64,000 nt of DNA from Fictibacillus norfolkensis (GCF_014836645.1 NZ_JACSQM010000003.1:434001-498000); one strand, 5' to 3'. Shown: positions 27,421 to 36,031, numbered from the stretch's first letter. A program made the numbers and translations. Notes: generated from the sequence alone by a model not told the origin.

Positions 27421-28880
27421 ACTCTAAGATCCAATCCTTTATATGAAATAGAAGTCTCGGTATTTTTTATCTTTTCGTTTTGAGAACTGAATACAACGGA
27501 TGATAGCGTATAATTCATGTTCTTCATACTAATCTTTAATCTGTTTAATAACGGTTCTGAAAATTTTTCGATAGCGGGATGCGAATTATAAACTTTTAAT
27601 GAAACGATTCTGTTTTGAATATGCACATCTACAGCTACATCATTTAGATGCTTCATCTCTAACCAAAAAAGCATCCTGCAATGATCTGGATCGATTCCTT
27701 TTTCACCTTGCTTTTTGCTTTCCCAACGAACGGTCATCTCTTTCGGATTTTCCGATCCATTGAACGGAATATGAAGGATAAATTGCTGCATGTTCTCGTT
27801 GCTTTGAATATTCTGTAACTGTTGACCAGTAAGTTTATTCAATGCTAGTTCTGTTTTTGTCTGTATGATCTCAGGCAACTCAATACGGTCAGCGTTCTGT
27901 TGCAGGTGCAGTAGTTGTGACTTTAACGTTTCCGTTTGTTTTAGTTGTACCGGGTCTAACAAAATGTTTTTCTCATGCAATAGACCAGATTTAATCAACC
28001 ACTTTTTTGCGGCTGTAATAAATTCTTCTGATGCGTTCAGATTTGTTTCTTTAGAAACCTTCATCACATCGTCTCTTAATTGTGTAGGGAGATTTTCTTG
28101 CACATCAAATATACCTGTCTGAACCTTTATTGGATCTGGAAGTTTTCCATTCAATGGCATAACGATGTCTGCTGTATTTTTTTTATCCATACTTCTCACT
28201 CTGTCTTGAATTGGAGCCTGTTGCTTACTTGCCTCGCTACCTTTAAATACAAAGAGGTCTTTTAATAGCTCTACGGTTTTCGAAACAGCTTTATCTTTAT
28301 GAATATAGGGCTTGAGAGCCTCATAGAGCTGTTTGAACTCACCACTTGATCCTTCACTGCTTTTTAGACTGAAAGCAACTGCTTGAACGATCTCTTGCTT
28401 AGGAGGCAGTTGAAGCTCCATCATACGCTGAACAACTGCTTTTTTTTCATGTAGTGGTAGCGCGTTTGTGAATTTTAAAATCTCGGAGACGGCTTTTATG
28501 TTTTCTTTTAATAGAGGTAACTTTTCTATGATCGCAAAATCAACTGCTTTTTTGTTTATATCGGATGTTGGAAGGCTCCATCTCGATAAGATCTGTTCTG
28601 AAGTAGACTTAATTGGATCTATGTCCATCTTTTTTAAATAGATCGCACCGTTTTTCTCAGAAACTTCGAATAGATAGTTTTCTCCTTTGATTAAAGGCGC
28701 TTCTAATTTCGCATAAAGCGTCGAACCGTTATATTGAACCTTCGCTGTTTGATCGGGGAAGATTTCTAAAATCTTTGCAGATATAAACTGATTGAGCTTT
28801 AAAAGTAAAGGTTCATACATTGATTTAGCCGGAATTAATGGTTTACCATTAATTAGATTGAATTGTAACAGGTTAATCAC
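27417..28880 (-). CDS. ylqG: YlqG, large protein with a FliK-like C-terminal region
   Basis: A 487-residue protein, mostly hydrophilic, without signal peptide or membrane helix. Residues about 1-95 form a beta-rich segment (ILEIFPDQTAKVQYNGSTLY). The long middle (about 95-370) is helical and rich in Lys, Gln and Leu. The last about 110 residues carry IPFNGSENPKEMTVRWES and DVAVDVHIQNRIVSLKVY, which looks like a degenerate FliK hook-length domain. It overlaps rnhB by 8 bases upstream and ylqH by 4 bases downstream. The function is not known; the pairing with a FlhB-C-like partner suggests a role in export switching. Confidence 0.75.
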   Translation of the reverse strand: MINLLQFNLINGKPLIPAKSMYEPLLLKLNQFISAKILEIFPDQTAKVQYNGSTLYAKLEAPLIKGENYLFEVSEKNGAIYLKKMDIDPIKSTSEQILSRWSLPTSDINKKAVDFAIIEKLPLLKENIKAVSEILKFTNALPLHEKKAVVQRMMELQLPPKQEIVQAVAFSLKSSEGSSGEFKQLYEALKPYIHKDKAVSKTVELLKDLFVFKGSEASKQQAPIQDRVRSMDKKNTADIVMPLNGKLPDPIKVQTGIFDVQENLPTQLRDDVMKVSKETNLNASEEFITAAKKWLIKSGLLHEKNILLDPVQLKQTETLKSQLLHLQQNADRIELPEIIQTKTELALNKLTGQQLQNIQSNENMQQFILHIPFNGSENPKEMTVRWESKKQGEKGIDPDHCRMLFWLEMKHLNDVAVDVHIQNRIVSLKVYNSHPAIEKFSEPLLNRLKISMKNMNYTLSSVVFSSQNEKIKNTETSISYKGLDLRV

Positions 28881-29664
28881 TTCCTGTAATTTTAATAAGT
28901 TCTCCTACTGGACTAAATGATCTACGATGAATGTCTGCCGGTCCAAACTGCTGAAGTGCAAGTAAATGTTCCTTCGTTCCATAACCCATATTGGAATTCA
29001 ATCCATATTGAGGATATTTTTCATGAAGGCTCTGCATATATCGATCTCTTGTAACCTTTGCAACGATTGAAGCAGCCGCGATAGAAATACTTTTCTCATC
29101 ACCTTTTATTATTTTTAATTGGTCGATCGCTAAAGGAACTTCCATAGCATCAATTAAAAGCTGATCTGGATTAACATGTAAAGAGCAGACTGCTTCAGTC
29201 ATTGCCAACTTAGACGCTTGGTAAATGTTGATTGCATCGATCTGATCTGGCTGCACTAAATGGACACTGTAAGAAATCGCATCCTTTAAAATAATCTCAT
29301 ATAGAGCATCTCTTTTTTTCTCAGACAATTTTTTAGAATCATTTACCCCTGGCAGCATATATCCTAGAGGCAAGATCACTGCAGCTGCCACCACAGGACC
29401 AGCTAAAGGTCCGCGACCGACTTCATCTACACCCGCGATCAAAGTCTTCCCTTGTGCTTGGCATTGCTCTTCGTAAGTATGCATCAGCTTCAATCTCGTT
29501 ACTTCAGCTTCTTCTCGCTCTATGCGTTTTGAGAAAGATTGAAAAAGTTTTTTTGCACCTTGTCTTTCATCTTCAGAGAGGATTTTCAGTAAATGGATCA
29601 ACTCATTATCTTCACTGGATTTTAATTTTTGTTCCCATTCTTTTATCGACAGTTTCATATTCAT
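28873..29664 (-). CDS. rnhB: RnhB, ribonuclease HII
   Basis: About 263 residues starting MNMKLSIKEWEQKL at ATG 29662-29664 behind AAAGAG. The catalytic signature IAGVDEVGRGPLAGPVV puts Asp80 and Glu81 in the active site; further blocks are VNDSKKLSEKKRDALYE and ASIVAKVTRDRYM. It cleaves RNA in RNA-DNA hybrids and removes misincorporated ribonucleotides. The open frame extends to 29907, but the extra about 81 residues are translated from an intergenic repeat (29769-29898) and are not part of the protein. Confidence 0.95.
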   Translation of the reverse strand: MNMKLSIKEWEQKLKSSEDNELIHLLKILSEDERQGAKKLFQSFSKRIEREEAEVTRLKLMHTYEEQCQAQGKTLIAGVDEVGRGPLAGPVVAAAVILPLGYMLPGVNDSKKLSEKKRDALYEIILKDAISYSVHLVQPDQIDAINIYQASKLAMTEAVCSLHVNPDQLLIDAMEVPLAIDQLKIIKGDEKSISIAAASIVAKVTRDRYMQSLHEKYPQYGLNSNMGYGTKEHLLALQQFGPADIHRRSFSPVGELIKITGSD

Positions 29665-29768
29665 CACGCTCTTTATGTATGTATTATCGGTTTTATATAC
29701 GTTCTTTTTAGAAGGTGTTTCATAATAGATCGTTACTTTTGCTTTTTCTTTATGGGCATCATGGACAA

Positions 29769-29898
29769 GTTGATTGGAGTGTAAGGTGCGAGACTCCTGG
29801 GGGATCAGCGGGACAGGTGAGACACCTAAGGGCGCAAAGCGGCGAGGTGGCTCACCGCACGCCCCCCGGAAAGCGAGCAACCTGAAACGGAGATCAAC
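29769..29898. repeat. Structured intergenic repeat, copy A (130 bp)
   Basis: A GC-rich island in AT-rich DNA, bounded by GTTGATT and an inverse ATCAAC end. It contains GAGACTCCTGGGGGATCAGC, GGGCGCAAAGCGGCGAGG and GGAAAGCGAGCAACCTG. The sequence is rich in short inverted repeats (for example GGTGAG/CTCACC), suggesting a cruciform or folded RNA. A second copy with a different inner arm lies at 52284-52494. From memory this resembles a widespread Bacillaceae intergenic repeat often mis-annotated as protein coding. Confidence 0.8.
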
Positions 29899-29954
29899 CA
29901 CTTCCAAAGAGCAACTTTGTCTTCAGAAAGACTTTTAGAAAGCCCGTAAATTTT

Positions 29955-29983
29955 AAAAACAGGCACTTTCGTAAGCGCCTGTT
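29955..29983 (-). terminator. Rho-independent terminator after rbgA
   Basis: Minus-strand ACAGGCGCTT and AAAGTGCCTGT pair around a short loop, then TTTTTAAAA. It starts about 10 bases after the rbgA stop. Confidence 0.85.
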
Positions 29984-29992
29984 CAGTTACCT

Positions 29993-30856
29993 CTATTTAA
30001 TTTCAAAGTCATTTGGGCGCTCATATGACAAGCGTCCAAGCTTTTCTGCTCGAAGGTCTCGTAACACAATCTCAGCAGTCTTTTCAAGATCCACTTCTCC
30101 GCCACTCATCATACATCCCCGTTTCTTTCCGATCTCTTCGAAAAGAGGCAGTGAGTCATCTGGAATCTCAGAAAGCTTGTATCGTTCAACTAGACGCTCT
30201 TCGTAGTGTTCTTTTAAATATTTGATCGCATATAAGACTACTTCAGTAAAATCAAAGAGAGTTTCTTTAATCGCTCCTGTAACTGCTAATTTTAAACCGA
30301 TTGATTGGTCTTCAAATTTTGGCCACAGAATTCCTGGAGTATCTAATAATTCTAATGTCTTACCCGCCTTGATCCATTGCTGTTTCTTTGTTACACCAGG
30401 CTTGTCACCTGTTACAGCAATGTTCTTACCCGCCATACGGTTGATGATCGTGGACTTACCAACGTTAGGTATGCCGACAATAAGTGCTCTAACCGCACGT
30501 GGTTTGACGATTCCCTTTGCTCTCATCTTATCGAACTTCTCTTTTACTAGCTCATGAGCAAGCGGTTCTATTTTTTTAATCCCTTTACCATCTTGCGAGT
30601 TAATAGCAAGAGAGGGAATTCCTTTTTCTGAAAAATAACTTTCCCACATCGATGTTACTTTTGGATCAGCTAGATCTGCTTTGTTCAAAAGTACAATACG
30701 AGGTTTCTGACCTAGAATCTCATCGATCATGGGATTTCTAGAAGCTAGAGGAATTCTAGCATCCACTAACTCAAATACGACATCAATCATTTTGAGTTTT
30801 TCAGTTATCTCCCGGCGCGCTTTGGCCATATGTCCAGGAAACCATTGAATGGTCAT
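29993..30856 (-). CDS. rbgA: RbgA (YlqF), GTPase for late 50S ribosomal subunit assembly
   Basis: A 287-residue circularly permuted GTPase: G4 NKAD at 58-61 precedes G1 GIPNVGKS at 128-135 and G3 DTPG at about 173-176. The N-terminal [17 protein letters not shown] is the family signature, with the catalytic-like His9. A C-terminal ANTAR-like helical domain follows. It promotes incorporation of late proteins such as L16 in the 50S particle. It is between lepB and rnhB, as in B. subtilis. Confidence 0.96.
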   Translation of the reverse strand: MTIQWFPGHMAKARREITEKLKMIDVVFELVDARIPLASRNPMIDEILGQKPRIVLLNKADLADPKVTSMWESYFSEKGIPSLAINSQDGKGIKKIEPLAHELVKEKFDKMRAKGIVKPRAVRALIVGIPNVGKSTIINRMAGKNIAVTGDKPGVTKKQQWIKAGKTLELLDTPGILWPKFEDQSIGLKLAVTGAIKETLFDFTEVVLYAIKYLKEHYEERLVERYKLSEIPDDSLPLFEEIGKKRGCMMSGGEVDLEKTAEIVLRDLRAEKLGRLSYERPNDFEIK

Positions 30857-30867
30857 GTTATCTCACC

Positions 30868-31419
30868 CTACTTTACAAATCCAATATCCTTTAACGGCCA
30901 GAAACGGAAAGATGCTTTTCCTAAAATCGTATCATCATCCACAGTTCCAATATTTCGGCTGTCTTGAGAATTTCTTCGGTTGTCACCTAATACAAATAGC
31001 TGACCTTGAGGAACCTTTTGCTTACCCGTTACTTCAAGTAACTTAAAATCATAAGTGAAGTTTCCATCTTTTGTTTTCTTTTTATACGCTTCTAAATATT
31101 CTTCTTTTACTTGCTTACCATTTACATAAAGGGTGTCATCTTTATATTCGACCGTATCTCCAGGTAAACCGATTACTCTTTTTATGTAATCCTTTTCTTC
31201 GGTTGCATGGAAGACTACAATATCGAATCTTTTTGGATCGCCAATCACATAGGAAAACTTGTTAACGATCAGACGATCTCCGTTGTGCAGGGTTGGCATC
31301 ATTGATTGTCCATCGACCACGACGGGTGCGAAAAGAAAAAATCGGATGATCCCTGCTAATAATAAGGCTGCCGCTAATGCTTTAATCCATTCCCACGTTT
31401 CGTTTTTTGTACGTGCCAT
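30868..31419 (-). CDS. lepB: LepB/Sip-type signal peptidase I
   Basis: A 183-residue type I signal peptidase with one N-terminal membrane helix (about 12-32), the catalytic Ser39 in DGQSMMPTLHNGD and the general base Lys80 in DYIKRVIGLPGD. Box E GDNRRNSQDSR is also present. It cleaves secretory signal peptides on the outer face of the membrane. Bacilli carry several paralogues (SipS/T/U/V), and this one is embedded between rplS and rbgA, so the exact Sip letter is not assigned. Confidence 0.95.
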   Translation of the reverse strand: MARTKNETWEWIKALAAALLLAGIIRFFLFAPVVVDGQSMMPTLHNGDRLIVNKFSYVIGDPKRFDIVVFHATEEKDYIKRVIGLPGDTVEYKDDTLYVNGKQVKEEYLEAYKKKTKDGNFTYDFKLLEVTGKQKVPQGQLFVLGDNRRNSQDSRNIGTVDDDTILGKASFRFWPLKDIGFVK

Positions 31420-31463
31420 TCTTAATCCTCACCATCTCTAGAAATTCCTTACTTATAATATGG

Positions 31464-31495
31464 AAAAAGGAGCTTGAATAAGTCAAGCTCCTTTC
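31464..31495 (-). terminator. Rho-independent terminator after rplS
   Basis: Minus-strand AAAGGAGCTTGA and TCAAGCTCCTTT form a perfect 12-bp stem around a 5-base loop, followed by TTTCC. It starts about 9 bases after the rplS stop. Confidence 0.88.
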
Positions 31496-31503
31496 GAGAA
31501 TTA

Positions 31504-31845
31504 TTAGCGAATTTCTTTAATACGAGCTGCTTTACCGCGAAGTGCACGTAGGTAGTATAGCTTCGCACGACGAACTTTACCACGACGAACTACTTCAAGG
31601 TTCGCGATCTTCGGTGAATGTAATGGGAACGCACGCTCCACACCAACACCATAAGAAATTTTACGAACAGTAAACGTTTCAGAAATTCCTGATCCACGCT
31701 TCTTGATAACTACACCTTCGAAAAGCTGGATACGCTCACGAGTACCCTCGATAACTTTCACGTGAACACGAACAGTGTCACCTGAACGGAATTTTGGTAA
31801 ATCTTTTAATTGATCTTTCGCTAGATCTGCAATAAGCTGTTGCAT
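31504..31845 (-). CDS. rplS: 50S ribosomal protein L19
   Basis: A 113-residue basic protein with [40 protein letters not shown] and [20 protein letters not shown], the whole-length L19 signature. It lies at the 30S/50S interface. A leader that matches the L19 autoregulatory element and an extended -10 promoter precede it, and a terminator follows, so it is a single-gene unit fed also by trmD read-through. Confidence 0.98.
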   Translation of the reverse strand: MQQLIADLAKDQLKDLPKFRSGDTVRVHVKVIEGTRERIQLFEGVVIKKRGSGISETFTVRKISYGVGVERAFPLHSPKIANLEVVRRGKVRRAKLYYLRALRGKAARIKEIR

Positions 31846-31854
31846 AGTTTATTG

Positions 31855-31929
31855 CCTCCCTTCCCATGGATGTTCTTGCTAAATGATAAAGCAGCGGAAC
31901 ACCGGATTAAACGGGCATAAGCCACAAAC
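31855..31929 (-). promoter_or_regulatory. L19 leader, ribosomal protein autoregulatory RNA element
   Basis: The minus-strand 5' untranslated region of rplS contains the conserved CCGGTGTTCCGCTGC and GCAAGAACATCCATGG blocks just ahead of the GGAAGGGAGG ribosome site; CCGGTGTTCCG and its neighbours can pair to form the compact L19_leader fold reported in Firmicutes. Its 5' end coincides with the predicted start point near 31926. L19 is thought to bind it to repress its own synthesis. Confidence 0.65.
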
Positions 31930-31932
31930 AAT

Positions 31933-31962
31933 ATAATACCATATAACTCAAACAGTGTTCAA
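31933..31962 (-). promoter_or_regulatory. Extended -10 promoter for rplS
   Basis: Minus-strand TTGAAC (31957-31962), 18-base spacer, TATTAT (31933-31938) preceded by TGG, which makes a TGn extended -10. It overlaps the end of trmD and would start RNA near 31926. Confidence 0.65.
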
Positions 31963-32699
31963 GTTGTTTTATGATCTTTTATCTCATTAAGCCAAATTTC
32001 TTCTTCTTTTGTTAATTTGATTTTTTCTAGCAAGTCAGGTCGACGTTCATACGTTCTTCTTAAAGACTCTTTTTTGCGCCAAGTTTCGATATTCTTATGG
32101 TTTCCTGACATAAGCACATCAGGCACTTTCATACCGCGAAAATCAGCAGGTCTCGTATACTGCGGATGCTCTAACAAACCTGTGCTGAATGAATCCTCTT
32201 GGTGAGATGCTTCTTTTCCAAGAACATTAGGAAGCAGTCTCCCAACAGCGTCTATGACGACCATAGCACCAAGTTCGCCACCCGTTAGCACATAGTCACC
32301 TATTGAAATCTCATCTGTCACAAGGTGCTTTCTAACACGTTCATCATAACCTTCATAATGACCGCATAAGAAAATAAGATGTTCTTCTTCGGCCAACTCT
32401 TCTGCTTTTCCTTGAGTAAATGTTTCTCCTTGAGGACATAGAAGGATGATTCTAGGTTTTACAGTTACTTCTTTCGTTAAATGTTCTACCGCGTCAAACA
32501 GAGGCTGCGGAGTGAGGACCATGCCGGCTCCTCCTCCGTATGGGTAATCATCAACATTCCGATGTTTGTTGGTTGAGAACTCACGAAAATCGATCACTCG
32601 AAGTTCAAGTGCATCTTTCTCCTGGGCCTTTTTTAAGATCGAATGACCAAAAACGCCAGAAAACATTTCCGGAAAAAGGCTTAAGACATCTATTTTCAT
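31959..32699 (-). CDS. trmD: TrmD, tRNA (guanine-37-N1) methyltransferase
   Basis: A 246-residue SPOUT-class enzyme: [13 protein letters not shown] start, the [13 protein letters not shown] loop, the knot sequence [16 protein letters not shown] and [20 protein letters not shown]. It forms m1G37 next to the anticodon and prevents frameshifting. Its ATG shares a base with the rimM stop codon, so rimM and trmD are translationally coupled. Confidence 0.98.
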   Translation of the reverse strand: MKIDVLSLFPEMFSGVFGHSILKKAQEKDALELRVIDFREFSTNKHRNVDDYPYGGGAGMVLTPQPLFDAVEHLTKEVTVKPRIILLCPQGETFTQGKAEELAEEEHLIFLCGHYEGYDERVRKHLVTDEISIGDYVLTGGELGAMVVIDAVGRLLPNVLGKEASHQEDSFSTGLLEHPQYTRPADFRGMKVPDVLMSGNHKNIETWRKKESLRRTYERRPDLLEKIKLTKEEEIWLNEIKDHKTT

Positions 32700-33214
32700 T
32701 AGAATAATCCTTCTAATGGCTCAATAACAATCTTTGATTCTTTCACATCCACTGATTTCACAACGGAAGGAATGTAAGGGATAAGAATATCTGAACCGAA
32801 TCCTTTTCTCTTCACTACCCAAACATCGTTTGCTCCAGGAGACAATATTTCTTTAATTTTTCCTAGTTCTTCACCTTCAACAGTGAAAACCGAGCAGCCG
32901 ATAATATCATGGTAGAAAAACTCTCCTTCATCTAATGAAACAGACTGATCCTTAGGCACTCTAAGAAGATTTCCTTTAAAACGTTCAACATCATTGATGT
33001 TATGGAGGTTTTCAAATGTTAAAAGGTCAAATTGCTTATGTTTTCTATGCGTTTCAATCTTTACAGGTATATGATCTGATCCCATATCTACATATAAAAT
33101 GTTTCCGACCTTATAGCGTTCCTCAGGGAAGTCAGTTCTAGAGATCACTCTGACTTCTCCTCTAATTCCGTGTGTATTTACAATCTTACCTACGTTCAGC
33201 CATTCATATTCCAT
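32699..33214 (-). CDS. rimM: RimM, 30S ribosome maturation factor
   Basis: A 171-residue protein with the RimM N-terminal barrel ([20 protein letters not shown]) and a C-terminal PRC-barrel domain ([19 protein letters not shown] and [20 protein letters not shown]). It helps 16S rRNA 3' domain maturation through S19. It precedes trmD with a one-base overlap. The usual ylqD gene ahead of it is missing. Confidence 0.96.
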   Translation of the reverse strand: MEYEWLNVGKIVNTHGIRGEVRVISRTDFPEERYKVGNILYVDMGSDHIPVKIETHRKHKQFDLLTFENLHNINDVERFKGNLLRVPKDQSVSLDEGEFFYHDIIGCSVFTVEGEELGKIKEILSPGANDVWVVKRKGFGSDILIPYIPSVVKSVDVKESKIVIEPLEGLF

Positions 33215-33395
33215 ATTGATAAACTACCTCCGTACAAATTAATCAATTACTTATAATCTAAATTTTAGCATAAAACTCAGTATGTATACTTTTAAAAATG
33301 GATTCTTATTTAAAAGGTGCTTAAGAGTTATTTTATAATTTTCATTAAAAAGCCTTCGAATAAAAGAAAAAAGGAAGAGGTTTCCCTCATCCTTT
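33215..33395. other. Intergenic gap where ylqD is found in B. subtilis
   Basis: About 180 AT-rich bases between khpA and rimM. No ylqD-like frame is present. The right end holds the khpA terminator. A candidate extended -10 box, TGCTAAAAT, lies on the minus strand around 33262-33270 with a weak -35, and could drive rimM-trmD separately. Confidence 0.55.
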
Positions 33396-33397
33396 TT
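33367..33397 (-). terminator. Rho-independent terminator after khpA
   Basis: Minus-strand AAAAAGGATGAGG and CCTCTTCCTTTTTT pair with one mismatch around GAAA, then a T-rich tract. The stem overlaps the last codon of khpA. Confidence 0.8.
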
Positions 33398-33623
33398 AGA
33401 CGATTTCAATTGAAATCCTTTTATTCTGATTCGTACCCGCTGCATTCACAACCGTTCGAATCGCTTTAGCCACTCTTCCTTGTTTACCGATAACTTTTCC
33501 CATATCCGTCTGGTTAACAGTTAGTTGATAAACAAGTCGGTGTCCTTCTTCAACCTCTTTGACGCTAACTTCATCTGGGTGATCAACTAGAGCTTTCACA
33601 ATTGATTCGATCAACTCTGTCAT
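33396..33623 (-). CDS. khpA: KhpA (YlqC), KH-domain RNA-binding protein
   Basis: A 75-residue single KH domain with the GxxG-type loop in GKVIGKQGRVAKAIRTVVNA. Such proteins pair with KhpB/Jag in Gram-positive bacteria and bind many small RNAs and tRNAs. It directly follows rpsP, as in B. subtilis ylqC. A terminator separates it from rimM. Confidence 0.92.
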   Translation of the reverse strand: MTELIESIVKALVDHPDEVSVKEVEEGHRLVYQLTVNQTDMGKVIGKQGRVAKAIRTVVNAAGTNQNKRISIEIV

Positions 33624-33644
33624 ATCTGTTCCCCTTCGTCAAAA

Positions 33645-33917
33645 TTATTTTTGGTTTTTCGCGTTATGGAATTTCTCCATAAGACCAGCTTTTGAGAATA
33701 GGTTACGAACAGTGTCAGATGGTTTCGCACCGTTAGTCATCCACTCAAGAGCTTTTTCTTCGTTGATCTTAACTTCAGCTGGGTTAGCAACTGGGTTATA
33801 AGTTCCGATCTCTTCGATGAAACGTCCATCACGAGGAGAACGAGAATCTGCTACTACTACACGATAAAAAGGAGCTTTCTTAGCACCCATACGCTTTAAA
33901 CGAATTTTTACTGCCAT
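33645..33917 (-). CDS. rpsP: 30S ribosomal protein S16
   Basis: Ninety residues starting [20 protein letters not shown] at ATG 33915-33917, which follows GGAGGTG. The rest of the S16 signature, [20 protein letters not shown], follows. The longer frame to 34043 overlaps ffh and has no conserved sequence. Its position ffh-rpsP-khpA is conserved. Confidence 0.97.
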   Translation of the reverse strand: MAVKIRLKRMGAKKAPFYRVVVADSRSPRDGRFIEEIGTYNPVANPAEVKINEEKALEWMTNGAKPSDTVRNLFSKAGLMEKFHNAKNQK

Positions 33918-33999
33918 TATAACTTGCACCTCCGAAAATAGTTCACACAAAATAATATAATAGTATAAATTGACAGGTTTGTAAACCTGAAAATTCAGT

Positions 34000-35346
34000 T
34001 TACATAAAAGGGAATTTAAATCCACCTTTTTTCTTTTTGCCATTCATCATTCCAGACATTTGTTTCATCATTTTCTTCATGTCCTCGAATTGTTTGATGA
34101 GGCGATTTACTTCTTGTACCGTTCTTCCGCTTCCTTTAGCGATGCGGCGCTTACGGCTGGCATTGATAATCTCAGGCTGTTCTCTTTCATGAAGAGTCAT
34201 CGAACGGATGATGGCCTCAACGTGACCGATCTGTTTTTCATCGATCTGAACGTTTTTCAGTCCTTTCATCTTGTTCGCACCTGGTAGCATGCCAAGGACT
34301 TCATCAAGCGGTCCAAGATTTCTCACTTGTCCCATTTGATCAAGAAAATCATCGAACGTGAACGACATATCACGCATCTTCTTCTGAAGATCTCGCGCTT
34401 TCTCTTCATCTACTGAGGTTTGTGCCTTTTCGATAAGAGTAAGCATGTCACCCATTCCTAAAATTCTTGAAGCCATACGATCGGGATGGAAAGGCTCTAA
34501 AGCATCCATCTTTTCACCAAGACCTACAAATTTAATAGGAAGGCCTGTAACAGCTTTAATTGAAAGTGCCGCACCACCACGTGAATCCCCATCAAGTTTG
34601 GTTAAGACAACACCAGTGATTCCTAACGCTTCGTTAAAGCTCTCGGCAACATTCACAGCATCTTGACCAGTCATTGCATCTACAACTAAGAAGATTTCAT
34701 CAGGTTTTGAAATTTCTTTAACCTGCTTCAACTCATCCATAAGCGTTTCATCAATGTGTAAACGCCCCGCTGTATCAATAATGACATAATCGTGATGATC
34801 TTCTTTTGCTTTTGCGATGGCTGACTCAGCAATTTTGACAGGACTTACTTGATCACCCATCTGAAACACAGGAAGATCTAATTGTTTTCCTACTGTTTCT
34901 AATTGCTTGATCGCAGCAGGACGGTAGATGTCAGCTGCAGCCAGTAACGGTTTACGATTTTGCTTTTTCCGTAAATGATTTGCAAGCTTTCCTGTTGTTG
35001 TTGTTTTACCAGCACCTTGCAGACCAACCATCATAATTACGGTTGGCGGTCGGTTGGAAACGGCAATCTTGCTTTGTTCCCCACCCATGAGGGTTGTCAG
35101 TTCATCGTTAACAACTTTTACTACTTGCTGTCCTGGTGTCAGACTCTTTAATACTTCCTGACCAACAGCACGTTCAGATACTTTTTTCACAAAATCTTTA
35201 ACTACTTTAAAGTTAACGTCCGCCTCAAGAAGCGCAAGGCGTACTTCCCTCATCATTTCCTTTACATCCGCTTCATTTACTTTCCCTTTTCCACGAATTT
35301 TTTGTAAAGTGTTCTGAAGACGGTCGGCTAAACCTTCAAATGCCAT
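34000..35346 (-). CDS. ffh: Ffh, signal recognition particle GTPase (SRP54)
   Basis: A 448-residue protein: N domain, G domain with Walker [16 protein letters not shown] (about 105-119), [19 protein letters not shown], and a C-terminal Met-rich M domain ending [20 protein letters not shown], which binds signal peptides and the SRP RNA. With FtsY it targets membrane proteins co-translationally. ylxM lies 15 bases upstream and rpsP follows. Confidence 0.98.
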   Translation of the reverse strand: MAFEGLADRLQNTLQKIRGKGKVNEADVKEMMREVRLALLEADVNFKVVKDFVKKVSERAVGQEVLKSLTPGQQVVKVVNDELTTLMGGEQSKIAVSNRPPTVIMMVGLQGAGKTTTTGKLANHLRKKQNRKPLLAAADIYRPAAIKQLETVGKQLDLPVFQMGDQVSPVKIAESAIAKAKEDHHDYVIIDTAGRLHIDETLMDELKQVKEISKPDEIFLVVDAMTGQDAVNVAESFNEALGITGVVLTKLDGDSRGGAALSIKAVTGLPIKFVGLGEKMDALEPFHPDRMASRILGMGDMLTLIEKAQTSVDEEKARDLQKKMRDMSFTFDDFLDQMGQVRNLGPLDEVLGMLPGANKMKGLKNVQIDEKQIGHVEAIIRSMTLHEREQPEIINASRKRRIAKGSGRTVQEVNRLIKQFEDMKKMMKQMSGMMNGKKKKGGFKFPFM

Positions 35347-35361
35347 CTCACTGAACGCCTC

Positions 35362-35685
35362 CTATTCCATATTTTCAAGGCGATCGATAATTGCAATTAC
35401 GTTATCAGGTTCAGAATTCAGAAGCTCTCTTAAAGATGACAGCAACTGGTCACGTTCCTGAAACTTTGCAAAAAGCCCTAACTTTTCTTCATATTCTTCC
35501 AGCATCGCCTCTGTCCGTTTAATATTATCATAAACGGCCTGGCGGCTGATATTATATTGTTCAGCAATTTCACCGAGAGAATAATCGTCCAAATAGTACA
35601 AACCCATATAATTCTTCTGTTTAGGGGTCAATAATGCTTGGTAAAAATCAAATAGATAATTAATTCTCATTGTTTTATCTAGCAT
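35362..35685 (-). CDS. ylxM: YlxM, helix-turn-helix SRP-associated protein
   Basis: A 107-residue protein resembling sigma-70 region 4: [20 protein letters not shown] then [20 protein letters not shown] is a helix-turn-helix, followed by a coiled C-terminus. In streptococci YlxM stimulates SRP/FtsY activity; it is co-transcribed with ffh here, as elsewhere in Firmicutes. A strong sigma-A promoter sits 40 to 70 bases upstream. Confidence 0.93.
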   Translation of the reverse strand: MLDKTMRINYLFDFYQALLTPKQKNYMGLYYLDDYSLGEIAEQYNISRQAVYDNIKRTEAMLEEYEEKLGLFAKFQERDQLLSSLRELLNSEPDNVIAIIDRLENME

Positions 35686-35726
35686 TTTTCCACAACCCTT
35701 GTTAAGTGAAATGCCTTTACGTGATT

Positions 35727-35755
35727 ACTATACAACCCATGGTTTTAGATGTCAA
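35727..35755 (-). promoter_or_regulatory. Strong sigma-A promoter for ylxM-ffh-rpsP-khpA
   Basis: Minus-strand TTGACA (35750-35755) perfect -35, 17-base spacer, TATAGT (35727-35732), 5 of 6. Start point near 35720, about 35 bases before the ylxM ATG. Confidence 0.78.
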
Positions 35756-35951
35756 GTTTTTTTCTTAACACAGTTGTTATTAAAAGGGTGCTTGGAAATA
35801 AGAGGTTCATATCGTTCTGAGAGTGCGTTCTAACAGATATGGTTAATCAGTCACTCAGCGAGTCCCCTGTGTCCGTTGGAGACAATGAAAAGTAATACCT
35901 CTGAGGGTATTTTCAATCGTATTATTAAGGATTAATCCACATAAAAAGAGG

Positions 35952-36031
35952 CTCGATTCCAAAAATTTTGGTTATTTATCCTCGAGTTTTTGACTCGAAT
36001 CCAAAAATTTTGATCATCTATCCGCGAGTTT
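35952..36031. repeat. Tandem direct repeat, two copies of 38 bp on a 42-bp period
   Basis: Copy 1 (35952-35989) and copy 2 (35994-36031) share CTCGA.TCCAAAAATTTTG and TATCC.CGAGTTT and differ at 5 of 38 positions. Each unit has an internal near-palindrome, CCAAAAATTTTGG in copy 1, and CTCGA/TCGAG-like ends. No coding potential is seen. Confidence 0.75.

Larger units (their letters stand above)
29665..29992. other. Intergenic region between rbgA and rnhB
   Basis: About 330 bases with no gene of its own. It contains the structured repeat at 29769-29898, the rbgA terminator at 29955-29983, and about 100 bases of AT-rich sequence just upstream of rnhB where a promoter could sit. The repeat is not closely bounded by target-site duplications that I can see. 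Confidence 0.7.

Noticed and set aside
33251..33445. 64-codon minus-strand frame past khpA
   Set aside because: It overlaps the khpA end and its terminator in another frame, has no ribosome site, and does not resemble YlqD.
33918..34043. 42-codon N-terminal extension of rpsP
   Set aside because: It overlaps ffh, has no conserved sequence, and the GGAGGTG site points to the ATG that begins the normal S16 protein.
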